In this document: piece after piece, positions 34,691 to 45,720 of the stretch | Layout of the letters: the number at the start of each line of letters is the position of its first letter | How positions within the stretch are numbered: position 1 is the first letter of the stretch | DNA from: Zanthoxylum bungeanum | Lineage: Eukaryota > Streptophyta > Magnoliopsida > Sapindales > Rutaceae | Assembly (NCBI GenBank): GCA_019454045.1 | Contig: SKCR01025360.1 | Coordinates: 1-64,000, forward strand | Length of the DNA stretch: 64,000 bases | Direction of reading: 5' to 3' | Notes under the pieces: model-generated | The model's input: the letters and a program-made list of their open reading frames with translations, nothing else | The model's database searches: none | What the model was told of the DNA's origin: nothing | Made by a program: the position numbers and the translations under genes

Positions 34691-35129
34691 GGTAAATAGT
34701 AACCACTTTTTATACTTGGGGGCTTATTTGATATCTAGAAAAATTGAGAAAAGTGTAGAAAGTTTGAGAATTTTCCATTTGCCCCCGAAATCACTATTCA
34801 TCGGGATTTGGACTTGTATTTTTGACATGGTTCTAGTCCAAATTTTGAAAATCTTTCAACGCGGAAGTTGTAGGTCTCAATCTTAGCTTTCTGACGATAT
34901 ATAGTTCATAAAAATTGGAGTTTGTATGAAAACGTTACGTCCCAAATACCACAGGTTGTCTAAAGGGGAACATTGTACAGTCTCGTCCCGGGACTTCTAG
35001 GGATTTACCGACTGTCCCCAAAGTCATTCCATAAGTATATTTGAGTCTCAAAATAATTTATTTTATGTGCCTTCATCCCGTACGTAACAGTACCACTGTA
35101 TGCAGTAGTAAAAACTACCGGTCGTTACA

Positions 35130-36477
35130 CAAAATATCTGAAACTGGACTATACTTGACTTGACTGAACTATTTTTTTTACATGACCTGGTGGACCGAAA
35201 CACACTAGTGACTGCCATCAGTATCCATCCCCTCGAGCTCGTCCTCCGAAAATACCTACAAAAAACAAGAAACTGGGAGGGGGGGTTAGACTGATTGAAG
35301 ATCTAAGTGAGTGGAGGATTTTAAAAATGAAAGCTGAAATAATTTATGAAAACTCATGCTTTAAAATTCAAATCGGATCTTTTCTTGAAAACTTTTCTCT
35401 CTGAAAACAGTTCTCTTACTAGAAACCTTTGTGAAAGATCTTTTCTGAAAGTGTCATATAAAGCTGTTGTTTCTAAAAACTTTGCTTTCTGGAAAACTTT
35501 TCTCTGAAAACTATTTCTGAAATTTGTATCTACAAACTGATCTCTGAATACTATTTTCTAAAAACCTGTTCGCTGTCTTTGAAAAACCCGACATATGGGG
35601 GCGTTACGTATCGCGTCCCCTCATACGCCTAACTAAAGCTAGGAGTGCAAATACATGACAATGAGGCTTTAGTATCGCCGTCCCTTAAGCATGCCACTAC
35701 CTGTCCCTGAAATTAGTGGTCTTGGGGCGTTACGTATCGTCATCCCCCAAGCCACTGAAATAAAACCGCGAGTTCGGATATATGCTACCCTCCAAGCTCT
35801 GAATTTAGGATCTAGGGGCATCTGTCATCCCTAGTCCCGAACTAGGATCTGGGGGCATTACATATCACCGTCCCCCCAGTCCTCTACATGTGCACATGTG
35901 CTCTCCGTCAATTCCATATCTGAATCAAGTTACACACTGCGGTGGGTTTTTCCCCATGCCTCGAAAACATAAAACTCATGCTTTGAAAACATTTCTTTTC
36001 AAAACCATTTCTCAAAACATGCTAAACAAAATATAACTGATAGTGAACTTGGCTAACCCTAAAAAAGAAAAGTATGTCTGATATGAACAATAACGAAAGT
36101 CGACTTAAAAGAAAAGTGCCCACTCACAATTTTGAAGTCCTGTTAGCCTTACTTCTCTTTGCTAAAGAAATTAGTGGTTCCTCATTTCTTTTTGTTTCCT
36201 TCATCTTCCAAAATTGAGGGAATTGGAGAAATCTCTAGATTCATCCTTAAACACTATTCATCTAGATTTTTGACCTGAGTTTTCAACCTATTTCTGGTTT
36301 GAATTTGGAAAAATATTCAACGCAGAAATTTTAGGCTCGATCTCAGCTTTCCGGTGATATAAAATTCCCTAAAATTCTGATACGAAATTGTATAATGTTC
36401 CACTCCGGACAGCCCATAGTATTTGGGGCATAACTTTCTCAAACAAACTCTGATTTTTATGAATTTTATATCACCGA
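35130..36477 (-). mobile_element. Second, truncated Gypsy LTR of the same family
   Basis: It is homologous to about 32765-34990 of the neighbouring LTR, with an internal loss. It repeats the CATCAGTATCCATCC region (35216) and the hairpin array (35590-35885). The last part (36230-36470) matches the region around 34780-34970. Both LTR ends are missing: on the left it meets the complete LTR, on the right the Athila-C LTR. In the hairpin array, units 1, 3 and 5 keep their stems, whereas units 2 and 4 have decayed. Confidence 0.75.
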
Positions 36478-38180
36478 TGACCAATGGTAAACACACACGT
36501 AACAGAAGATCACGTATCGCTTAAGTAGTATAAAAATATTGATCCCACGAGGACTTAATTTCTACTGTTGTTATTAATTATTGATGCTAAATGTTTACAT
36601 GTATCTAATTGATGTGAGAATGGAATGATTGCTTAATTGGTTGGTTGAATATGGATTTTCTAAATAAATAAATAAAAATATAAAATAAAGGAAATTAATA
36701 ATAAAGAAAAAAATATTTGGGGTTGTGAATCCACAAAATATTATTCTAATGATGAATTGATTCTCTCATACATGTGTAATAATTTAGTTGTTAACATGGT
36801 ACATGAAAATATGCAAAAGCCTATTCCGATGGTCATATGCAAACACCCAAAGTAATCAATAAACTATATGTCTATGTTAACCAAGAAACTCTATGTTCAT
36901 TAAGATCAAGTTCCAATTGTGGCTACCCACACCCGACATGTATATGTCTATCATGGAAAGAAATCTCCCCTAAAGTGAGATCATGAGCTATTGAATCTAA
37001 GGCCATAACCTAAAATCCCTTTTCCAAGTTCATTTTAAGTTTACCACATCAATTTTATTGGTGATCAGGCAATAAGAAGCATTAAGGTTAAGATTCAATA
37101 AACAAGCCAAAGTATCACACATAATATAATTAAATCAATTATTAAACTCGTGAATGTTGTGCTTCATTACTTCCCTAGATTAAAAATAAATGATGGGGTT
37201 AGAGGATCCACTTTTACTATTTCAAATCTAGAAATATCTCTTATTATATTTATAAATTTGCATTATATTACCAAACGACCATTTAGGTGGTATCCTGATT
37301 AAGTCATGTTTTAATTAATTCCAACTGACCATAAAGGCGGTATCCAATTAAGTCAGGTTAAAATTAATTTAATTAAGTCCAACCGACCAATAAGGCGGTA
37401 TCCAATTAAGTCAGGTTTTAAGATAATTTATATATTATAATTTAAGGGAGATTAATCTAAATTATGATAATAAAATTTCATCCTTCCCCTAGCGGAAATT
37501 AACTATAAAACATAAAAGAAAGATAAAATAAATAAACTATTATTACTACTACTAAAAATGAAAACATTACTAACTACTAAATAAAACTAAACAAACAAGA
37601 TACAGTCCTTAATCCCTTATTAGGAACCTCAGGAAAGTGTGAATTTGGAAAATGAAATTAGCTTCTATTTATAGGAAAAATTTGGCCTCGCGCGCTTTTT
37701 GCTTGAGATGTTGACTTGTGGCAGACGGCTGACGACAAACTCAATTATTGGCTCAGCATCGCGATGCTGACGTCATGATGACGCAAGTAACGATGCGTGT
37801 TGGCAAACTGAATTATTGTGCTGACGTCATGATGACGCAAGTGATGATGCGTGTCGGCAGATCAATAATTATGTTGACGTCATGATGAGGTGGTGATGAT
37901 GCACATGATAACGTGGTGATGACGCGTGTTGGCAGCATAGTAATTGATGCGCATCGTGACGCAGAGAGCTTGTGCTCGCGACGCTTGAACAGTGAATTTC
38001 CAATTTATCCCTTTTTGTATGTATTTCATCGTTTTAGCCCCAAGTTGATTCTATTGAGCCCCAAAACTTTATTTATCTACAAAACACACAAAAACACATC
38101 AAAACGTTGATAAAACATGAGAAACTAAATAAAATATTAGGTCAAATGGCAGTAAATAATGATATATTTTCCGCTCATCA
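36478..38180 (-). mobile_element. 3' LTR of Athila-C (1703 bp)
   Basis: On the minus strand it begins TGATGAGCGG at 38180 and ends CA at 36478. A polypurine tract precedes it. It contains CCTATAAATAG (37661-37672, minus) as a TATA-like box, an upstream ATCGCGAT palindrome (37759-37773), several TGACGTCA-type sequences (37768-37880) and three GGCGGTA subrepeats (37270-37400). It lies within or against the truncated Gypsy LTR. Confidence 0.87.
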
Positions 38181-38191
38181 CACCCCCAAAC
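38181..38191 (-). other. Polypurine tract of Athila-C
   Basis: GTTTGGGGGTG on the minus strand, immediately before the LTR start. The Athila-D tract at 51432-51442 is GTTTGAGGGTG. Confidence 0.85.
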
Positions 38192-39831
38192 ATAACATTT
38201 TGCTAGTCCTCGAGCAAAACAAATAAAAAAATGAAATAAACAATTAAAACTAAATTTAACTAAGCCACTTCGTAGGGATCACGATTGCATTTAGCATATG
38301 CAATAAGTCTTTAAACCCCTAGATGTCCCTAGTGGACGAGTTATAGTCTCGTGAGGGTTTACAGCGATGATACCCACCAAACGTCAATTAAATATAATCA
38401 CACAAAAGTTAAAAGAAACAAACTAAAATTCAACTAAAAAGTGAAATTCTTATCCAAGTTAGTAATTGTTTTATTTCTTTCTAAATTACCAAATAAGTAA
38501 ATTCTCATATTCTATTACCATTCTCCATATATACAATTACAAGGTATTAATCAATTCATTGTGCCCACAATATTCACAAGTTTAGTTGAAAAGAGAGTAA
38601 TATTTTTGTTCTAAAATATTATGTTGGAGTTCACACCTATTGGCAATGAAAGTTTATTTAAAACAATAAGCAAATGTTTTTTTTCAACCTTTACCGTTTG
38701 ACGCAACGATCACTGCTTACTGAGGTAAGATGTCTGATACGAAGTAAAAGCTTTATTAAACTAGTTAGCTCCATCGTTTGACGTGAACAATCACTGCTTA
38801 CTGAGGCAAGACGTCCGGTTATTAAGTAGAAACCTTTTACTGACTAACTCAAACCATACCGTTTGACGTGAAAAGTCACTGCTGGCCAGGCAAGATGCCC
38901 GGTTACTAAGTAGAAGCTTGGTTTGTTTTTATTCAATATTTTTTTAGATATATCTTCCACTGCCTTTGGGTGCTTCCTCCCATAGACCAAAGAACTAAAT
39001 ATTACAAACTTACACCCATGTTCATACGTTACCATGTATGTTGATAATACATATCAAATGAGCATATGAAGGTCAAATTTAATCAATATTATGGAGAACT
39101 CATAAATTTAAATAATTCAAAAGGAAATAAAAAAATTAATTTGTTACGAAATAGATTGAGACACGTCTCAGGAGCGCAAACTCCTTACACAGCTACAACA
39201 ATTTCTCTTAGTTAGTAAAAAATTTATGCAAAAATAACAATAAAACAAACACAATATAAAAAATCAACAAAGAAAATTAAAAACAAACTAGACAAAAATA
39301 AAAAATAAAAACACAACAAAAGGAAAAAAAGAACAAACTAAACTAGTCAACTATCCCCTCCCTCGACCTAATTGAGACATTATCCCCAATGTCTTAAAAT
39401 GAAGAAGAAGAGTTTAGAAGACATGAACCGATTAATGTACAAAAAGAAACATGCATTAACCAAAACAAAACATGTAGGAAATAACAAGATAGAGCATGTA
39501 ATAATCACTCTTAAACCTAAATTTAGCATTATCCCTAATATAATACAAAATAAATTAAAAAGAAGGGAACAACACTACCGTGCAAATCGCTTGATTTGTT
39601 AGACACCATTCATTGATGAATCCTATTTTTACTGGTAGATTGGTTTGCTTTGCTTTAAATGCCCCGTCTGTGCTTTTTCCTACAAAACTGACACACAACA
39701 TTAAAAATACTACAACATGTATACACAAAATATAAAAAATAGAAATTACAACAATAATAAAAATTGCATGGGTTGCCTCCCTCTTAGCGCTAAATTTACC
39801 GTCTTCAGCCAGACGTGACTGAAGTCCATTC
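38192..39831 (-). mobile_element. Athila-C post-pol region
   Basis: Non-coding sequence between the lost pol and the 3' LTR. It matches Athila-D on both sides of the LOG-bearing segment. The shared parts are the TTTAGCGCTA-AGGGAGGCAACCCA block (39771-39810), the region AAGACATTGGGGATAATGTC (39385-39405), a three-fold repeat with CGTTTGACG and CACTGCTTACTGAGG (38693, 38772, 38857), and a block near 38270-38370. The part corresponding to the Athila-D LOG segment is only about 270 bp here and has no ORF of note. Confidence 0.75.
38693..38920. repeat. Three-fold 80-bp repeat near the Athila-C 3' end
   Basis: Units start at about 38693, 38772 and 38857. Each has CGTTTGACG(C/T)(A/G)A, then TCACTGCTTACTGAGGCAAGA(C/T)GTC and an AAGTA(G/A)AA tail. 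Athila-D carries two inverted copies at 50728-50855. Confidence 0.8.
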
Positions 39832-42236
39832 TGTTAGGGTTGGTGCTCTGATCGCCAATTTTATTATTTATTTCCTTGTAAATACTAATGTAATATTTTA
39901 TTATGAATAAAACAAAAAGTTTCTTTTATATAACATATTCTTTAATATGGTAAAGACGTAATCGACCTTAGAATGATTAGTTATGATACTGTTGCAAAAG
40001 CGTCGCAACTGACATTGAGTTGTATCATGACATTGTCATTCTTAGACAGTTCCTGGTCAAAGTTTACACTACTTGGTCAGTAAAGTAAACCCGTTGAGAC
40101 TGGTACATGTCGTATATTGGAATCTTAGATTCCGATGGTTTCTTAATGAACCATGAGTCTTGGAGACTCGTATAGACGTGTAGGTGTTTATAGCGGATAA
40201 ACACTGAACGACTCACTGAAGATTCATAATTGATGGTACACGAACGTCAATAAGAATCTTCTCGGGTTGAGTGAGCATAATGATTCTCTGACTTGAGATA
40301 CCACTATGGATATATGAGTTATCCTTCACACTTAGATGACAGTCACATCACCGATCTATTTAGATCAGACCTCCGCCTGTTCGTTGGGTGTGAACTGATG
40401 CTCAGGATATCCTGTGTATATTAAGAAAAGATCTGTCAGTTCTGTGTATATAGTATATGTATTCATTATGGAATTAGCAATCTTTTAAATCCATGGGCTC
40501 GTGGTACACTGTAGAAATCAGTCCTAAATGTTATTAACGGATTGCTAATAGAAACGTCGACGTTATTATATCTATAGAGATTTGATGTTTGTATCTATAT
40601 ATCTGGAATAATCTGGATACCTATGACGGATGGATTATACGTATGCAGTGACCTCGACCTGCACGGTTCAGAGAGTTTATCCGTGTTCGTCATAATTTAT
40701 AGGTGGGTGAATTATGGACACGAAATTTGATTTCATGACGGATATGTCTGAACCTAGAGAGTCTCACTAATGAAATATACTCGTAGAGCACTAGGGAAAA
40801 TTTTATAAATAATACTGATTATTTATAACTCGTTTAACGGTTAAACGAAAAATACATGCAATCGCGACCTAATTGTCATTTCCGAAATTAATGTGTATTT
40901 ATATTTAATTATTGATTTTATTAAATACACATTAATTAAATATCAAATTGTGATATTTAACATATATAATTGATATATGTATTTTGATTATTTAATGTAA
41001 ATATAATACATATTTTTAAGATATTTGTATTCAATTATTTAATTATATAAATATTATATGATTAAAATAATTAAAGTAACAAATATCTTAAGTCATCATT
41101 TGCTTTATTAAAGCTTGGAAATGGCATGATACTATTGGAACACATTTAAGTTTACTTTATGTATTAGATAATAGTTATCTTTTATGTTTTGTAAATTTGG
41201 ACAAATAAAAATGAAACAAGTAAAAATCTTTATTATTTTTCTTGTGCATATTCTCGGCAATATCAAAAAATGGCATATAAATATTTGTTGTTTTCATTTT
41301 TTCTAATTTAGACAAGTTACACAAATATTCACTAAGTTAAAATTGAGAGAAAAGTGAAGAACCAAAGGAGAAAAAAGCTTAGAAACTTGGAGTTTTGTAA
41401 GTTATTTCAATTTTCTTCATCTAAGAAATTGGTTCTATGATTCCATGCTTCAACTTGTGTAGCTTAGAATTTTCTCTAATGTATAATTATGTGAATTATT
41501 GTGTTGGAAATTTGTTTGAAGGTGTTTTGTATGTATGATTAATTAATAAGCTTATCAAGAGTAATTAAGCTTATTAGATTAATTAGTAATCAAATTTGCC
41601 ATTCTAGAGTTTCTTAGCCATTCATAAATAACCTAGAATTTTTCTTGAGTTGTTTCATGATGGTGAGACTTGTTTGGTGAATTATTGGATTGATTAAAGT
41701 GTTGAATTTTATCAATTTAGTGTAAATTGTGCAATTGGTGTAATTTGTGATATTAGGGTTCTAAACCTAATCTAATTTTTGGGAATTTCATATATGTGAT
41801 GTAATTTGATGTATATATGATGTATATTAAATTTGGGATTTATTGGATTTGATCTTGATGTGTTTTGAACCAAAAATGACCAAATTACAAATCCTGGAAA
41901 TTTATGGGGCTGTTCGGCAAATACTGAAAAATTTTGGATTTGTGTTGCAATTTGTATTTTCATGTATCATACATATATAAATTATTTTGGGATTGATTTG
42001 GAATCAATTAAATATGTATTGATATTTAAGGACCAAAATGATTAAATTGTAAAATTTGGGGTAAATCGACAATTAATAGAAATTGGATTTCTTGGGTTAA
42101 AAATTCAGATTTTAAGTATTGGTTAATTAAATAAATAAGTTTATTTAATTGTTCCAAGAAAATTTTTTGAAATTAGAAAATTCTATTTTCCGCATTCCGC
42201 TCCGCTAGCCCTGTAATTCCGTATAAAATCCCAACA
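39832..42236 (+). mobile_element. Solo LTR of Copia-A (2405 bp) inside Athila-C
   Basis: It begins TGTTAGGGTTGGTGCTC and ends CCCAACA. It matches the A2 LTR (53782-56560) throughout, apart from the MITE there. The flanks CATTC (39827-39831) and CATCC (42237-42241) match at 4 of 5 positions, as expected for an old target duplication. No internal Copia sequence remains, so the two LTRs of the original element recombined. It separates the Athila-C gag-like ORF from its post-pol region. Confidence 0.85.
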
Positions 42237-43410
42237 CATCCATCAAAGAGGTTTCATCGTGGTTTTGGATGTCTGATTGAGGACAATCCCATGTGAGTTG
42301 CTTTTAAAGTGTCTCTTCCAATGATGAGGTGTCCAAAAGAATTTTCTCTCATTTAGTGTTTGTGCCACCTTCTTAAACTTTGTCGCTCCAGTGGTCTGCA
42401 AAAGAAATGAAAATAAATCAAGAGGTCTCGTATGGTGCTTGACTTTGAATGGTTGTTCCATTCTGTCAAGCTTATGGACGGTGTCCTCGATGTGTACTCC
42501 CCAATACAGTGATGTTTCTCCTGAATTCATGAGATTTTCAATGTGGTCAGACACTTGCCCTTCCCTTTATCTTTCATCTTGCTCCACTTTTTCTTCACAG
42601 ATGTATTTTAGCAATTCCTCATTTAGCTCTTCATCTTTCATCTGTGTAATGCATGCTCCATAAGTGTTGGCTTTTATCCTATGTGGTTGGTATAAATGGT
42701 TCAGTTAGCTCTTCTACTTGTTTCGCATAGTTGCAATCATTGATCAGAGAATGATCTAGAACAAATTGAGATTCGACATGATCGGGCTCCTGAACTGATA
42801 CCTCTGACTCTTGATACTGCTCAGCCTCTGTCTCGATTAAGGTGTCATCATAAAATACTTGGTACTCGATGGCTTCATCAGTGTCATCTGAAAATATTCC
42901 GTAAGGTATGTTGTTTTGGTTCTCAATTAATTGTCTCATTTGTTCTGTCAGTCTCTATATGGTTGATGCTTGTCTATGAAAGGTTTCATTAAATTCAGCT
43001 TCCCATTTATTGAACTTGTCAGCCATCCGTTTGTTGTGTGCCTCGAGCATGTCAATCAACCATTTTTCCTCTGATGGTTGTGACTCTTGATGAAGATCAT
43101 AGGTTGATGGTGGATATGATGAAGAATATGGTTCATTAAAATATGTTGGTTCTGTATATTAAGTTATTTGATAGCTCTGCCACCCTAAATTATAGTTGTA
43201 CGTGCAATGATTGCTAGGGTGGTTACCATCCATATCTCACATCTCTGAAATGGTTGAGCAAATATTGTGTTATTTTTCGTTGACATCCATGGATAGTTGT
43301 TGGGCTGGATAATAGGCCTCAGAAAACAGGACTACTGCTCCCTGATATGGGGTGTATCTTCACCTCTTAAAGCTCGTAATTCTTCCATCGCCCAATAGTG
43401 ATCCATTTCA
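42237..43410 (-). pseudogene. Gag-position ORF of Athila-C, unrecognised, broken
   Basis: Behind the primer site of Athila-C (minus strand) is a broken reading frame beginning near 43403 (MDHYWAMEELRALRG). A middle stretch at about 43190-42960 holds NLGWQSYQ and SEEKWLIDMLEAHNKRMADK, which looks like a coiled-coil linker of an Athila gag C-terminus. The open piece at 42939-42679 is acidic (SDDTDEAIEYQVFYDD). A last piece at 42554-42243 (GVHIEDTVHKLDRMEQPFKV) is unassigned. The large gag domain seen in Athila-1 (LYEAWERYKDLL) is absent. No protease, RT or integrase follows before the post-pol region, so the element is non-autonomous or internally deleted. Function unknown. Confidence 0.55.
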
Positions 43411-43517
43411 ACCACCTAGAAAAGAAAAGAAATAAATAAAAATTACAAATAAAAGTAAAGAAAATTAGATACAAGTAAAATAGATAGCTTCAAAATTAAT
43501 AACGCGAGAAAAATAAG

Positions 43518-43535
43518 TCACCGACAACGGCGCCA
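43518..43535 (-). other. Primer binding site, tRNA-Asp (Athila-C)
   Basis: It differs from the perfect tRNA-Asp complement at 1323-1340 by two bases. It lies 6 bp from the LTR end at 43542. Confidence 0.88.
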
Positions 43536-43541
43536 AAAACT

Positions 43542-44447
43542 TGACCGGTAGTAATCACACACGTAACGCAAGCGCATGTATCGCTCAAGTAGTATAAAAA
43601 TATCGATCCCACAAAGACTTAATTTCTATTGTTGTTATTAATTATTGATGCTAAATGTTTACAGGCATCTAATTGAGGTGAGAAGGGAATGATTGCTTGA
43701 TTGGTTGGTTGAATATGGATTTGCTAAATCAATAAATAAAAATATAAAACAAAAGAAATTAATAATAAAGAAAACAAACATCTAGGGTTGTGAATCCACA
43801 CAATATTATTCTAATGATGAATTGATTCTCTTATACATGTGTAATAATTCAGTTGTTAACCTGGAACACGAAAATATGCAAAAGCCTCTTCCGATGGTCA
43901 GATGCAAACACCCAAAGTAACTCAATTAACTATATGTCTATATTAACCAAGAAAATCCAAATTCATTAAGATCAAGTTCCAATTGTGGCTACCCATACCC
44001 GACAGGTATATGTCTATCCTGGAAGAAAATCTCCCCTAAAGTGAGATCGTGAGCTATTAAATCGAAGGCTGAAACCTAAAATCCCTTTTCCAAGTTAATT
44101 TTAAGTTTACCACATCAATCTTATTGGTGATCAGGCAAAAAGAAGCATTAATGTTAAGATTCAATAAACAAGCCAAAATATCACACATAATATAATTAAA
44201 TCAATTATTAAACTCGTGAATATTGTGCTTCATCACTTCCATAGATTAAAAATAAATACTGGGGTGAGGGGATCAACCTTTACTATTTCAAATCTAGAAA
44301 TCTCCCTTATTATAATACATAAATTTGCATTATATTACCAACCGACCATATAGGCGGTATCATGATTAAGTCATGTTTTAATTATTTCCATCCGACCAAA
44401 AAGGCGGTATCCAATTATGTAAGGTTAAAATTAATTTAATTAAGTCT
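43542..44447 (-). mobile_element. 5' LTR of Athila-C, truncated (906 bp left)
   Basis: It is nearly collinear with 36478-37380 of the 3' LTR. Similarity ends abruptly at TTAATTAAGTC (44437-44447), in the middle of the subrepeat region, so the promoter half is missing. The next base belongs to the gag of plus-strand Athila-D. The junction has no LTR end and no target duplication, which points to deletion or ectopic recombination. Confidence 0.83.
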
Positions 44448-45720
44448 AAGAATTGCATGAGCATAGATGTTGAAAAAGCAAGAAACCAAATACGATGCTA
44501 TGTTTCAAAGCCAATTAGCTTCTATAAAGGCACTGGAAAATCAATTGGGACAACTGGCTAATGCTCATAGTTACAGACCGCAAGGTACCCTTCCTAGCAA
44601 TACAGAACCAAATCCGAGGAACAGAGAGAATGAGCAATGTTAAGCCATCACTTTTAAAAGTGGTACTGAAATCAACAAAGATGTTGGAATCAAAGCATCT
44701 ACTGAGGAAGTTCCAAAAGAAAATAGCGAAATAAATCCACAGATGGAGGAAAAAAGGACAAATGATCAAGAAAGATTTACTCCACCTCCATCTTTTCCAC
44801 AGCGTCTCCAGAAACACAAACTGGACAAACAATTTGCTCGATTCCTGAAGATCTTCAAAAAGCTGCATATCAACATTCCATTTGAAGAAGCATTGGAACA
44901 AATGCCCAGCTATGTCAAATTCATGAAAGATATTCTATCACGAAAAAAAAGATTGTGAGATTACGAGACTATAGCATTGACAGAAGAATGCAGCACCATC
45001 ATTCAGAGGAAGCTTCCCCAAAAGTTGAAGGATCCTGGTAGTTTCACCATCCCTTGCACCATAGGATAACATTACTTCGGTAAGGCTTGTGTGATCTAGG
45101 TGCTGGTATTAACTTGATACTTTTGTCTATTTACAGGAAATTGTGAATTGGAGAAGAAAAGCCCACCTCAGTCACCCTGCAACTGGCTGACAGATCACTC
45201 ACGTTTTCAAGAGGTGTAGTGGAAGATGTATTGGTCAAAGTCGAAAAATTCATTTTCCCAGCAGATTTCATTGTCATTGACATGGAAGAATACAAAGACG
45301 TATCCATTATCCTTGGAAGACCATTCTTGGCTACAGGTCAAACCATTATTGATGTATAAAAAAGTGAACTAACCATGAGAGTGCAGGACCAAGAAGTAAC
45401 ATTCAATGTTTTCAAAGCCATGAAATTCTCGAATGACGAAAATGAGGAGGAATGTTTCAGACTTGATGTAATAGTTAGTATGATCCAGAACACAGATGCA
45501 ATGCAAATTTCCAAAGACAAACTTGAAGCATGCATCACCAACATGACTGAAAGAGAATTAGATGATGAGATTCTGGAATGTAGCAACTATCTTGATAAAG
45601 CCTTTCACTTCAGATCGACACCACAAGTGGAAAGTTTGGAACTACCAAAAAAGGAGAAAATCAAGCCCTCTATTGAAGAACCACCATAGCTGGAACTAAA
45701 GCCACTTACGAACCATCTCA
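44448..45720 (+). pseudogene. Athila-D gag C-terminus and protease, broken
   Basis: 44490-44640 encodes the gag C-terminal segment (YDAMFQSQLASIKALENQLG, then RPQGTLPSNTEPNPR). 44743-44958 encodes the linker before protease (PPPSFPQRLQKHKLDKQF, INIPFEEALEQMPSYVKFM). 45030-45350 holds the aspartic protease with the active-site region reading DLGAGIN (near 45100) and the downstream ILGRPFLATG; frame breaks near 45070 and 45140 and a stop near 45358 interrupt it. 45375-45689 is an open stretch behind protease. The N-terminal gag domain is missing because the element is cut at 44448. Similarity to Athila polyproteins is strong in every piece. Confidence 0.88.

Larger units (their letters stand above)
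32568..35129 (-). mobile_element. LTR of a Ty3/Gypsy element (2562 bp)
   Basis: The ends form the inverted pair TGTAACGACCGG (minus strand, at 35129) and GGGGTTGTTACA (at 32568), typical of several plant Gypsy lineages. A primer-like site follows on the left, so this is a 5' LTR read right to left. It contains a hairpin array (33188-33490), GC-rich palindromes (34033-34152) and a long pyrimidine tract (34536-34690). The five bases on either side do not match, so a target duplication cannot be shown. A second, truncated LTR of the same family directly abuts it at 35130. Confidence 0.78.

Noticed and set aside
34419..34886. Reading frame of 155 codons rich in Ser, Leu and Phe, looking like a membrane protein
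   Set aside because: It lies over the pyrimidine tract of the Gypsy LTR; composition, not selection, keeps it open. It has no recognisable domain.
37760..37890. TGACGTCA-type sequences in the Athila-C LTR as a host bZIP promoter
   Set aside because: They occur in a repeated TTGACGTCATGATGACGCAAGT stretch of the LTR and were not found in the other Athila LTRs, so they are noted only as part of that LTR.
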